The translations under genes were made by a program, and so were the position numbers. The notes beneath the pieces are model-generated. The model was not told the DNA's origin and searched no databases. It was given only the letters and a program-made list of their open reading frames with translations. This document shows, in pieces, positions 13,456 to 21,119 of a stretch of 47,012 bases of DNA (position 1 is the stretch's first letter; the number at the start of each line of letters is the position of its first letter). Origin of the DNA: Chloroflexota bacterium (GTDB lineage: Bacteria > Chloroflexota > Dormibacteria > CF-121); the NCBI GenBank assembly GCA_005881215.1, contig VBDZ01000017.1:1-47012 (forward strand), read 5' to 3'.

Positions 13456-13937
13456 CGGTCGCTCAGGGCCGGCCGGCGATTGCGGACCGGCTCGACCACG
13501 TGTCGATCGCGACTAAAAGAATTTCGTCCATGGTGCCGCTGATCCGCGACGTCCTTGGGGCTCGATTCTTGATGGGCGCAACCGAAACCGCGCAGGGATT
13601 CCGCTGGGCGCAGTTTCAATTCCCGGCTGGCGGGGTGATCGAGCTGATCGAGCCGGTCGGCTCGCAGGGCTTTCTCCATGACTTTCTTCGCCAGCGCGGC
13701 GAGGGCCTGCATCACGTGACCTTGCGGGTCCGCGATATCGCCGCTCGCGCCGCCGAGCTCGAACAGCTCGGCTGGCATCCGTTCCGACCGAACTATGCCA
13801 ATCCGGTGTGGAAAGAGTTCTTTCTGCATCCGCGCGAGACCCACGGTGTCCTGGTTCAGCTCGCGGAATCAGAGCTGCCCTACCCGAGAGAGATCGAGTA
13901 CTACCAGCAGCTGGATCTCGAAGGTCTCGAGCCCTGA
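13452..13937 (+). CDS. mce: Methylmalonyl-CoA epimerase-like VOC protein
   Basis: Vicinal-oxygen-chelate protein of 161 residues. It resembles the epimerase that interconverts (S)- and (R)-methylmalonyl-CoA ahead of the B12-dependent mutase. LDHVSIATKRI carries the first metal His, EGLHHVTLRVRDI the second, and IELIEPVGS and FFLHPRETHGVLVQL are family-typical. The last ligand position, normally Glu in GVLIEL, is Gln here, which may alter metal choice or specificity. An alternative is another acyl-CoA or small-molecule VOC enzyme. Its ATG overlaps the TGA of the His-rich gene. A cobalamin-binding protein is encoded near the window end, consistent with B12 use. Confidence 0.8.
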   Translation: MTVAQGRPAIADRLDHVSIATKRISSMVPLIRDVLGARFLMGATETAQGFRWAQFQFPAGGVIELIEPVGSQGFLHDFLRQRGEGLHHVTLRVRDIAARAAELEQLGWHPFRPNYANPVWKEFFLHPRETHGVLVQLAESELPYPREIEYYQQLDLEGLEP

Positions 13938-13941
13938 GCCG

Positions 13942-14376
13942 CTACTGGATGTCGAACTCGTTCCCCTCGGGATCGAACATGTTGACCCAGTACTCGCCGC
14001 GTTCGGCCATGGCACGTGATTTGCGGGCTCCGAGCTGCACCAGTCGGTCGACTTCGGGATCGACCCGACGGCGGCGCTCCTCCAGGGGCGTGTCCCTCGG
14101 GCCGCCGACGTTCAGGTCGAGGTGCACCCGGTTCTTCACCACCTTGCCCTCGGGAACGCGCTGGAAGTAGAGCCGTGGCCCTCGCCCGTCCGGGTCGACG
14201 ACGGCGCTGGCGGAGTTCCACTCAGACTCTGGAATGCCCTGGGCCTTGAGCCAGGCCGGCCAGTTGTCAAAGCCGGGCGGGGGATCCTGCAGCCTGTAGT
14301 GAAGGGCGGCCGCCCAGAAGCGGGACAGACGTTCCGGGTCGGCGCAATCGAAGACGATCTGCACGCCGGTGGCCAC
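13942..14376 (-). CDS. Glyoxalase-like VOC domain protein
   Basis: Single VOC domain of 144 residues from GTG 14376: VQIVFDCADPERLSRFWAAAL at the start, YFQRVPEGKVVKNRVHLDL in the middle and NMFDPEGNEFDIQ at the end. These are hallmarks of the Glyoxalase_6-type family often seen in actinobacteria and relatives. No substrate can be assigned. The GTG is chosen because the family begins right at this strand, and because TATATT (14388-14383) ends 6 bases upstream, giving a leaderless message. The frame is open to 14424 inside the sigma-factor gene as an alternative. Its 3' end faces the epimerase gene with only 4 bases between. Confidence 0.82.
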   Translation of the reverse strand: MATGVQIVFDCADPERLSRFWAAALHYRLQDPPPGFDNWPAWLKAQGIPESEWNSASAVVDPDGRGPRLYFQRVPEGKVVKNRVHLDLNVGGPRDTPLEERRRRVDPEVDRLVQLGARKSRAMAERGEYWVNMFDPEGNEFDIQ

Positions 14377-14382
14377 CGGAAG

Positions 14383-14388
14383 AATATA
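14383..14388 (-). promoter_or_regulatory. -10 element of a leaderless VOC gene
   Basis: TATATT on the minus strand ends 6 bases before the GTG, so the expected transcription start coincides with the start codon. It overlaps the stop codon region of the upstream sigma-factor gene. Confidence 0.45.
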
Positions 14389-14389
14389 T

Positions 14390-15271
14390 CTAGTGCTTGC
14401 GGTAGCCGCCCTGGACGCGCCCATCCATGAACGAGATCTTGGGATGGCGCGCCTTCGAGGTCAGGCGGCGAGTCACGACGGCGGTGTTGAGCTGGATCAC
14501 GACGTCGTTCCGCTGCAGATGCGGCGGGTTCGGGTAACGCTCCGAGCAGGCCGGACAGGAATCGAGATGCTGGGCCACCATCTTGCGTTGTTCGCGGCGT
14601 AGGGTTCCCGGCGGAAAATTGTCGAGTAAATAGGCGATCGTGGGGCAGCGCGACTCCTCGGTCTGGGCCTTGCCCTCCATGAAGAGATATTCCTCTTTGA
14701 AGCGCCGGCGAGCCCGATGCAACAGTGTCTCGACCGCGCTTTCAGAGACTTTCATCTTGCGGGCGATGTTGGCGTAGCTCAGGCCCTGCAGCTCGCGCAA
14801 GGTCAAGACCAATCGGTACTTCTCGGGTAAGCGCCGCGCCACCGACCAGACGGCGTCGCGGAGCTCGCTGATCTCGAGCGCGACTTCGGGGCTCTTGCGG
14901 GAGTCGCCGTCGGGAACCTGCAACACCGAGTCTTCGTTTTCTTCGTCGTCGATCTCCTGGGCCTCGGGAAATTTCTTTCGACGTCTCAGCTCGTCGTAGC
15001 AGAGGTTGGTCGCGATCCGATGGATCCAGGCGGAGAAATTAAAGCTGTCGTTGATCCGATGGATCGTCCGCAGGATCTGGAAGAACGTTTCCTGAGTCAG
15101 GTCCTCGGCCAGTTGCCGGTCCCTCAGCAGTCGGAAGGTCAGGCCGTAGATGGCCTTGTGGTAGCGCTTGAAGAGGGTATCGAAGGCGGCGACGTCGCCG
15201 CCAAGATAGTCCCGGATAAGGTCGAGATCCGAGGGCCCCCGGGCAACTCGCGTCACTACCCTGAATACCAC
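14390..15271 (-). CDS. ECF sigma factor with C-terminal zinc-finger (ZAS-like) domain
   Basis: Sigma-70 family regulator. Region 2 spans about residues 22-90 (FDTLFKRYHKAIYGLTFRLL, then AEDLTQETFFQIL and FSAWIHRIATNLCYDELRR). Region 4 spans about 135-190 (LPEKYRLVLTLRELQGLSYA, VSESAVETLLHRARRRFKE). It then continues with a domain containing AQHLDSCPACSERY, an H-x3-C-x2-C signature normally found in separate zinc-binding anti-sigma factors. No transmembrane helix is present. The regulator may therefore carry its own redox- or zinc-sensitive control element. Start GTG 15271; GTG 15256 is equally possible. TATGAT at 15331-15326 (minus) is a candidate -10. Confidence 0.88.
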   Translation of the reverse strand: MVFRVVTRVARGPSDLDLIRDYLGGDVAAFDTLFKRYHKAIYGLTFRLLRDRQLAEDLTQETFFQILRTIHRINDSFNFSAWIHRIATNLCYDELRRRKKFPEAQEIDDEENEDSVLQVPDGDSRKSPEVALEISELRDAVWSVARRLPEKYRLVLTLRELQGLSYANIARKMKVSESAVETLLHRARRRFKEEYLFMEGKAQTEESRCPTIAYLLDNFPPGTLRREQRKMVAQHLDSCPACSERYPNPPHLQRNDVVIQLNTAVVTRRLTSKARHPKISFMDGRVQGGYRKH

Positions 15272-15428
15272 CCGGACTCGGCAAAATCGTTCGACGTGAG
15301 GTCCCTCCCGCCGAGTCGCTGGCGCATCATAGCACCCAGTCTTGCGCGCCCCGCAACACTCTCTGATGCATTTTCCAGCTTTGTCACACAGCCGCGATTT
15401 TTTCGCAGGAGTTTCGTAATTGGCTCGT

Positions 15429-15434
15429 TATAAT
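15429..15434 (+). promoter_or_regulatory. Consensus -10 (TATAAT)
   Basis: Perfect TATAAT 32 bases before the ATG of the unknown two-domain protein. No clear -35 lies at 16-18 bases. The leader contains CACGAGGGCC as a weak ribosome site. Confidence 0.5.
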
Positions 15435-15466
15435 GCCGCTGACGTTTACCATCACGAGGGCCAGAA

Positions 15467-16048
15467 ATGGGCAGTCCGGGGGCTAGAAAAGCCACCACCG
15501 TCACCATCCGATTTCTTGACGACGAGATCATCGAAGGCCGAGTCGGCACCCTGAGCCTGAACCAGCCGAATCTCGAGCTCGACATGCCCGACGACGCCAG
15601 CAACAATGAGCGCGCCCTGATCCCGCTGCCCTCGATCAAGCGGATCACGCTGAAAGCCGGGGCGCCGACGAGCGAGGAGCAGAAGCGCGCCCAGCGTAAG
15701 GTGGCAATCCGGTTCCAGGATGGCGAAGTCCTCAAGGGCTATCTGGATGGCGACCTGCAGCACGCCAGCCACGGACTCGTGCTGCGGTTCATGACCGTAG
15801 AAAAAGACCACATCGAAACCCTGGGCATTCCCTACACGGCGCTCAAGGCCCTGTTTTATCTCAAGTCCTGGGACACGCGGCCGCCGGAGTTCGATGGCAA
15901 GGAAGACCGGCATCTGAGTAAACGGCTTTCCTCGCCTCTCGTGGACCTGATCTCCGACATGGGTCAGCTGGAAAAGCTTCGCAAGCGCGGGGCCATCACG
16001 GAGAGCGAATTCCAACGGAAGCGCGGCAAGATCCTCGATAACATCTAG
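15467..16048 (+). CDS. Unknown protein with duplicated beta domain and SHOCT-like tail
   Basis: Not recognised as a named family. The 193 residues hold two similar segments, TVTIRFLDDEIIEGRVGTLS (about 11-30) and VAIRFQDGEVLKGYLDGDL (about 78-96). Both look like strands of a small barrel (Sm- or PilZ-like in appearance). After a linker, LEKLRKRGAITESEFQRKRG matches the SHOCT short C-terminal pattern, usually an oligomerisation or binding module. There is no signal peptide or membrane helix. The gene has its own TATAAT promoter, is divergent from the sigma-factor gene, and ends just before a lipoprotein gene. A regulatory or ligand-sensing role is possible but unsupported. Confidence 0.75.
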   Translation: MGSPGARKATTVTIRFLDDEIIEGRVGTLSLNQPNLELDMPDDASNNERALIPLPSIKRITLKAGAPTSEEQKRAQRKVAIRFQDGEVLKGYLDGDLQHASHGLVLRFMTVEKDHIETLGIPYTALKALFYLKSWDTRPPEFDGKEDRHLSKRLSSPLVDLISDMGQLEKLRKRGAITESEFQRKRGKILDNI

Positions 16049-16082
16049 ACCTGCGGTTCTCGCCCTGGCACTGCTGCCCATC

Positions 16083-17774
16083 GTGGGCGGCTGCAGCTCG
16101 CTGCCGTCGGTGCGGATCCCGATCGGTTCGGCGACCCCGGTGGCGGCCCAGTACCGGCCCGAACCGGCGCGGCACGAGGGCGGCACCCTGGTGGTTGGCG
16201 ACTGGGAGAGTCCGACAAACTTCTCGCCGCTCTTCAATCAGGAGGTGCCCGCGGCCCAGGTCGACGCCCTGCTCTACGCCGGGCTCGTCCAGCTGGACGC
16301 CAACCTGCAGCCGATCCCCGACCTGGTGACGCGCGTCCCCACATTGCAGAACGGCGATGTCACCTGGAACCGGGGTGCCGGCACGATGGACGTGAGCTAC
16401 TCGCTGCGGCCGGGCTTGCGCTGGTCGGATGGCCTGCCCCTGACCTCGGCCGATGTCGCCTTCACCTGGCGGCTGATCGTCAATCCCGCCGTCCAGGGCG
16501 TGCTGTCGCCGGAGGGCTACACGGCGATTTCGCGCATTGATATTCACGACGCCCTCCGGTTCACGCTGCGCTTCGACCGCGTCTATCCGAAATATCTGAA
16601 CCTGTTTCCGGCGATCCTGCCGCAGCATCGCCTGGGAACCATCGCGCCCGCGCAGCTGGCGTTCGATGCCTTCTGGGGGCGGCCGGACGTGGTCAGCGGG
16701 CCGTTCAAGATTTCCGAGCTGGTTCCGGACGACCACATCACGTTGATCCGAAACGAGGCCTGGTCACAGGGACGATCCGGGCGCCGGCCCCATCTCGACA
16801 GTGTGGTGTACAAGATCTATCCCGAATCGGCCCAGCTCATCGATGGGGCTCGCGCCGGACAGGTGGGGCTCGCGCTCGAGATTCCCGACGACCAGGTCGC
16901 CACCCTGTCAAACGTCGGCGCCATGACGATTCAACGGCGTTCCCAGCTTGCCTATGAGCAGGTCACGTTCAATCAGCAAGACCCGAACCCCCTGACCGGT
17001 CAGCCGCCGCTCTGGAAGAACGATCCGGCCCTGCTGCAGGCGCTCCGGATGGCCATCGACCGGCCGGGTTTGATTAAGAAATTCTTCCGCGACCAGGCGC
17101 AACTCGCCGAATCGCCGATTCCGAGCTTATTGACAGCGTTTCACGATCCTGACGTTTCGCTCCAGTACGATCTGACCAGCGCTCAACGATTGCTCGACGG
17201 CGATGGGTGGGCGGTTGGGCCGGACGGCGTCCGCAGCAAGAATGGCCGGCGACTGAGCTTTCACTTCGTCACCGCCCTGGGAAGCCCGCTTCGGGACGGC
17301 ATCCGTGACGCGCTGGTCGGGCAGTGGCGGAAGCTGGGAGTCGACGTCAGCGCCAGCGATGCCCATCCGAGCGATTTATTCAGCGGCTACGCCCAGGGCG
17401 GCCTGCTCGAGCGCGGCCAGTTCGAGGCAGGGTTGTGGACCTGGAGCATCGGTCCGGACCCTGACGGGGTCTACCCGCTCGAGCATTCTTCGCAGATCCC
17501 CACCGATCAAAACCAGGGGCAGGGATCGAACTTCGGCCGGTTCAACAGCGCAGACCTCAACCGTAATCTGGACCGGGGCCGCAGTACCCTGGTCACCATC
17601 GAGCGGGTGCGAGCCTATGCCGCGTTCGAACGAGCGTACGCCCGGCTGGGCTACGAGCTGCCCCTGTTCGAGCGGGTGCTGGTCGTCCTGGCGAGCCCGC
17701 ATCTCCACAACCTGGCGCCAAACGCCGCGCCGGATACGACATCTTGGAATGCGGCCGACTGGTGGATTGATTGA
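16083..17774 (+). CDS. Family 5 (peptide/nickel type) ABC substrate-binding lipoprotein
   Basis: Extracytoplasmic solute-binding protein of the OppA/DppA family, binding peptides or related solutes. GGTLVVGDWESPTNFSPLFN and LRPGLRWSDGLPLTSADVAF are family signatures, and C-terminal segments such as GRFNSADLNRNLDRG fit too. The frame is open upstream of the first conventional start (GTG 16083) and reads a lipoprotein signal directly before it: R-P-A-V-L-A-L-A-L-L-P-I-V-G-G-C, with the lipobox Cys at 16092-16094. No ATG, GTG or TTG lies in that stretch; only an ATA (16038) or CTG (16065) could start it. The true start is thus probably upstream. No permease or ATPase genes are adjacent, but a second binding protein follows. 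Confidence 0.88.
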   Translation: MGGCSSLPSVRIPIGSATPVAAQYRPEPARHEGGTLVVGDWESPTNFSPLFNQEVPAAQVDALLYAGLVQLDANLQPIPDLVTRVPTLQNGDVTWNRGAGTMDVSYSLRPGLRWSDGLPLTSADVAFTWRLIVNPAVQGVLSPEGYTAISRIDIHDALRFTLRFDRVYPKYLNLFPAILPQHRLGTIAPAQLAFDAFWGRPDVVSGPFKISELVPDDHITLIRNEAWSQGRSGRRPHLDSVVYKIYPESAQLIDGARAGQVGLALEIPDDQVATLSNVGAMTIQRRSQLAYEQVTFNQQDPNPLTGQPPLWKNDPALLQALRMAIDRPGLIKKFFRDQAQLAESPIPSLLTAFHDPDVSLQYDLTSAQRLLDGDGWAVGPDGVRSKNGRRLSFHFVTALGSPLRDGIRDALVGQWRKLGVDVSASDAHPSDLFSGYAQGGLLERGQFEAGLWTWSIGPDPDGVYPLEHSSQIPTDQNQGQGSNFGRFNSADLNRNLDRGRSTLVTIERVRAYAAFERAYARLGYELPLFERVLVVLASPHLHNLAPNAAPDTTSWNAADWWID

Positions 17775-17842
17775 ATGCTCGGTGTTAGAAAGGCTTAGAA
17801 AAGGCCACCCTTCGTTGACCCGTTCCTGTAGCCGCCCGTAGA

Positions 17843-19663
17843 ATGCAGCCCGATATCGCGCCCACCGTCCCGCGATCGCTGCGATTGCTCGCCGTGGCCG
17901 CCACCGGCGCAGTCTTACTCGTGGCCTGCGCGCCGAGCAGCAATGGAACGAATCCTTCGATCAAGCCCGGTGGGAAGGTCACGGTTGCCTCCTGGCAGGA
18001 GCAGGACAGCCTGCTGGCCTGCAACATCACGGCAGCGCAGTCGCATGCCTGCGCCTACGTCAACCCGGCCATGGAAGGCCTGCTCACCGTGAGAGCCAAC
18101 CAGGACCCGTTGCCCAGCAGCCCGAAACTCTCCGACTACTGGGTCCCGGAGCTGGCCACTGAAGTTCCCACCCTGGAAAACGGCGATGTCAAGGTCAGCG
18201 GCGACCGGATGGACGTCACCTGGAAGCTACGCCACGGCGTCAAGTGGCACGACGGCATTGCGTTTACGTCCAAGGACGTAAAGTCCACGTTTGATTTCTG
18301 GTGGCTCAAGTATCGGGACAGGAACCCGACCCCACTCGTTTCGACCAGCGGCTGGGATCAGGTCGACAGCGTGGACACCCCCGATGATTACACAGCGATT
18401 GTGCACTTCAAGAGCGTCTACGCCGCCTATCTCACGCTGGGGACCGGGCCCTACGGGGTGCTCCCGGATCACCTCCTGCAGCAGGTGTGGGCCAAGACTG
18501 GGAACCTGACAACAGACAAAGTAACCGTCAATGTTCCAGGTGGCTTCAACGGCTCGGACACGCTCGACAAAGTCATGGTCGGCACCGGGCCCTTCATGTT
18601 CAAGGAGTGGGTGACCGGCGACCATCTGACGCTGGTTAGGAACCCCCATTGGTGGGGTGGCGGCGGGCGGCCTTACCTGAACGAGATCCGGGTCAAGTTC
18701 GACGCCGATCCCAACATCGAGCTCAACGAGCTGCGCACCAACGCGATCGATCTGGGACTGGACCTGCGGCCCTCGCTGCTGCCGCCGCTGTCCCGACTGA
18801 ACGACGTGACGACCGTGACCATCCTCGATAGCGCCTCCGAGCACCTGGATATCAATCTGCACAACACGTTTCTCAAAGATGTGACGGTTCGAAAAGCGAT
18901 CCTGATGGCGATCGACCGGCAGAAGATCGTCGACACCTTGCTGCTGGGTAAGACCACCGTGCCCCCGGATGCCTGGATGTGTATTCAGACCGGCGCCTGG
19001 TGCCTCGATCCGACCGCCAAGCACACCCAGTACGACCCCGCGGCGGCGAACAAGCTGCTCGACGATGCCGGCTACAAAATGCAGACCTCGGGCCCGTGCA
19101 AACAATTTCGCGCGGATCCAGAGGGCCGATGCGTCACGCTGCATTTGATTACGACGACGCTGCCATTACGCGAAGAGCAGGAGGTGGTGATCGCCTCGGA
19201 TCTGGCCAGCATTGGAATCCAGATCATCAAGCCGTTCGCCAACGTGCCCGCCAGCCGCATGTTCGGCTCCTGCACCAGCGGCGGCGTCATCTACAGCCAC
19301 AACTTCGATCTGGCCATGTACACGAACAACTACAGCTACCCGGCGGAACCGGATTCGCTCGCGTACACGGCGTATCACAGCTCGCAAATTCCGACCGATG
19401 CCAACGGCTGCGTCGGCCAGAATACAACCTACATCAGCGATCCCCAGCTCGACCAGGCCCTCGACCAGGCGCGCCTCTCGGTCAAGCTCAGCGACCGGAA
19501 AGATAAATATATTTTGGCCCAGCGTCGGCTGACCGATATTATTCCGGAAATTCCCCTCTATCAGGGCGTGGATGTCGAGGCCTACAACAAGAAACTGGCG
19601 GGCTACAAGGGTAATGAATTCTGGTGGATGAACCAGACCGCCGACTGGTATATCAGCCAGTAG
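17843..19663 (+). CDS. Family 5 ABC substrate-binding lipoprotein
   Basis: A 606-residue solute-binding lipoprotein. The signal SLRLLAVAATGAVLLVAC with lipobox L-V-A-C places the lipid Cys near residue 29. Mature signatures: GGKVTVASWQEQDSL, LRHGVKWHDGIAFTSKDV, GTGPFMFKEW and DITIVRK-like segments (DVTVRKAILMAIDRQKI). It carries more Cys than usual, including CIQTGAWCLD and GPCKQF, perhaps disulfides. It is similar in architecture to the preceding protein but clearly divergent, so probably a paralogue with a different ligand. ATG at 17843 lacks a good ribosome site. TTGACC and TAGAAT upstream have promoter spacing, but the latter overlaps the ATG. The next gene, tldD, starts 13 bases after the stop. 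Confidence 0.92.
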   Translation: MQPDIAPTVPRSLRLLAVAATGAVLLVACAPSSNGTNPSIKPGGKVTVASWQEQDSLLACNITAAQSHACAYVNPAMEGLLTVRANQDPLPSSPKLSDYWVPELATEVPTLENGDVKVSGDRMDVTWKLRHGVKWHDGIAFTSKDVKSTFDFWWLKYRDRNPTPLVSTSGWDQVDSVDTPDDYTAIVHFKSVYAAYLTLGTGPYGVLPDHLLQQVWAKTGNLTTDKVTVNVPGGFNGSDTLDKVMVGTGPFMFKEWVTGDHLTLVRNPHWWGGGGRPYLNEIRVKFDADPNIELNELRTNAIDLGLDLRPSLLPPLSRLNDVTTVTILDSASEHLDINLHNTFLKDVTVRKAILMAIDRQKIVDTLLLGKTTVPPDAWMCIQTGAWCLDPTAKHTQYDPAAANKLLDDAGYKMQTSGPCKQFRADPEGRCVTLHLITTTLPLREEQEVVIASDLASIGIQIIKPFANVPASRMFGSCTSGGVIYSHNFDLAMYTNNYSYPAEPDSLAYTAYHSSQIPTDANGCVGQNTTYISDPQLDQALDQARLSVKLSDRKDKYILAQRRLTDIIPEIPLYQGVDVEAYNKKLAGYKGNEFWWMNQTADWYISQ

Positions 19664-19664
19664 C

Positions 19665-19670
19665 TACTCT
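19665..19670 (+). promoter_or_regulatory. -10 element of a probably leaderless tldD
   Basis: TACTCT ends 6 bases before the tldD ATG, the spacing expected when transcription starts at the start codon. No ribosome site is present in the 13-base gap. Confidence 0.4.
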
Positions 19671-19676
19671 CTTGGC

Positions 19677-21119
19677 ATGAAAGATTTAGCTGAGGCTGCT
19701 CTCAACGCCGCCCAGATGAAGGGGGCCAGCTACGCGGATGTGCGACTCGACGAGCGGGTTCAGCAGGATGTCACCGTCAAGAACGGCCAGCTGGCCGCCG
19801 TTTCCGACGATGCCAGCGAGGGCGTCGGCGTCCGGGTGCTCGTCGACGGCGCCTGGGGATTTGCCGGGAGCGCAAGATTAGATATCGACGAGGTCCACGA
19901 AGTCGTCGACCGCGCGATCCGGATCGCCCGGGCCAGCGCCCGCGCCCGATCAACCCCCGTGGACCTGGGACCGCCGGTCACCTCCCGCGGTCAGTACAAA
20001 ACGCCCGTCGAGCGCGATCCGTTCAGCGTGCCTTTGACTGAGAAAGTCGAGCTATTACTGAGGGCGGACCAGGCGATGGCTTCGGCGAAAGGCGTCAGCA
20101 TTCGCGAGGGCTCGATGGAGTTCATCAAGCAGAAGAAAATTTTCGCCTCGACAGAGGGCGCCTATACGGAACAGGAGCTCTACGAGAGCGGCGCCGGGAT
20201 CGAGGCCACGGCGACCTCTCCCGACGACGTGCAGAACCGCTCGTATCCAAATTCGTTTGGCCGTCACCAGGGCGCCGGCGGCTACGAGTACATCACGGCA
20301 ATGCAGCTCGACCGGCACGGTGAGCGCATCGGTCAGGAAGCCGTCGCGCTGCTGACGGCGCCGCAATGCCCGAGCGGCGTCAAAACGCTCATTCTCGACG
20401 CTAGCCAGACGGCCCTGCAGATCCACGAGTCCTGCGGCCATCCGACTGAGCTCGACCGCGTTTTTGGCATGGAGGCTGCCTATGCCGGCACGAGCTTCAT
20501 GACGCCGGAAAAGCTCAATCTGTTGCGTTATGGCTCGCCCCGGGTGACCATCACCGCGGATGCCCTGACGCCCACCGGGCTGGGGACGTTTGGGTGGGAC
20601 GACGAGGGGGTGCCGGCGCAACGGTCTTATCTCATCAAAGAAGGTCTCTTCGTCGGCTATTTGACTTCGCGCGAGACGGCCAGTGTGCTCGGGCAACAAA
20701 GCAACGGCACGATGCGCGCCGACGGCTGGAATCGGATTCCACTTATCCGGATGACGAACGTGAGCCTCCAGCCGGGTGACTCGTCGCTGGAACAAATGAT
20801 CGCCGAGACGAAGGACGGCGTCTACATGGAGACGAATCGCAGCTGGAGCATCGACGATCGGCGATTGAATTTTCAATTTGGCACCCAGCTGGCCTACGAG
20901 ATTCTCAACGGCAAGCGCGGCCGCATGTTAAAAAACGCGACGTATGCTGGCATCACGCCGGAGTTCTGGAACTCGTGCGATGCCGTGGCCGGCCAGGCCG
21001 AGTGGCGGGTCTGGGGGCTGGCCAACTGCGGCAAGGGCCAGCCGCCACAGGTCGCCCACGTCGCGCACGGGGCCGCGCCGGCGCGCTTCCAGAACGTCAA
21101 GGTCGGGATCCTGAAATGA
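19677..21119 (+). CDS. tldD: Metallopeptidase TldD-type subunit
   Basis: Catalytic half of the TldD/TldE heterodimeric zinc protease, which trims unfolded or leader peptides, including RiPP precursors in some bacteria. At 480 residues the length is normal. The zinc motif HESCGH lies at residues 250-255 (HExxxH), and the third-ligand Cys region near LANCGKGQP is present close to the C-terminus. GTFGWDDEGVPAQRSYLIKE and YLTSRETA are family-typical. It shares a 4-base ATGA overlap with the partner gene. Following two peptide-binding lipoproteins and preceding a C26 amidase, it suggests a peptide uptake and processing module. Confidence 0.94.
   Translation: MKDLAEAALNAAQMKGASYADVRLDERVQQDVTVKNGQLAAVSDDASEGVGVRVLVDGAWGFAGSARLDIDEVHEVVDRAIRIARASARARSTPVDLGPPVTSRGQYKTPVERDPFSVPLTEKVELLLRADQAMASAKGVSIREGSMEFIKQKKIFASTEGAYTEQELYESGAGIEATATSPDDVQNRSYPNSFGRHQGAGGYEYITAMQLDRHGERIGQEAVALLTAPQCPSGVKTLILDASQTALQIHESCGHPTELDRVFGMEAAYAGTSFMTPEKLNLLRYGSPRVTITADALTPTGLGTFGWDDEGVPAQRSYLIKEGLFVGYLTSRETASVLGQQSNGTMRADGWNRIPLIRMTNVSLQPGDSSLEQMIAETKDGVYMETNRSWSIDDRRLNFQFGTQLAYEILNGKRGRMLKNATYAGITPEFWNSCDAVAGQAEWRVWGLANCGKGQPPQVAHVAHGAAPARFQNVKVGILK

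Noticed and set aside
15272-15466. tRNA or small RNA gene in the sigma-factor intergenic region
   Set aside because: No cloverleaf, CCA end or T-loop signature is visible; only promoter-like hexamers were found.
17796-17848. TTGACC and TAGAAT with 18-base spacing before the second binding-protein gene
   Set aside because: Good hexamers, but the -10 overlaps the ATG, so transcription would start inside the signal-peptide codons. Without a plausible later start it was not listed as a promoter.
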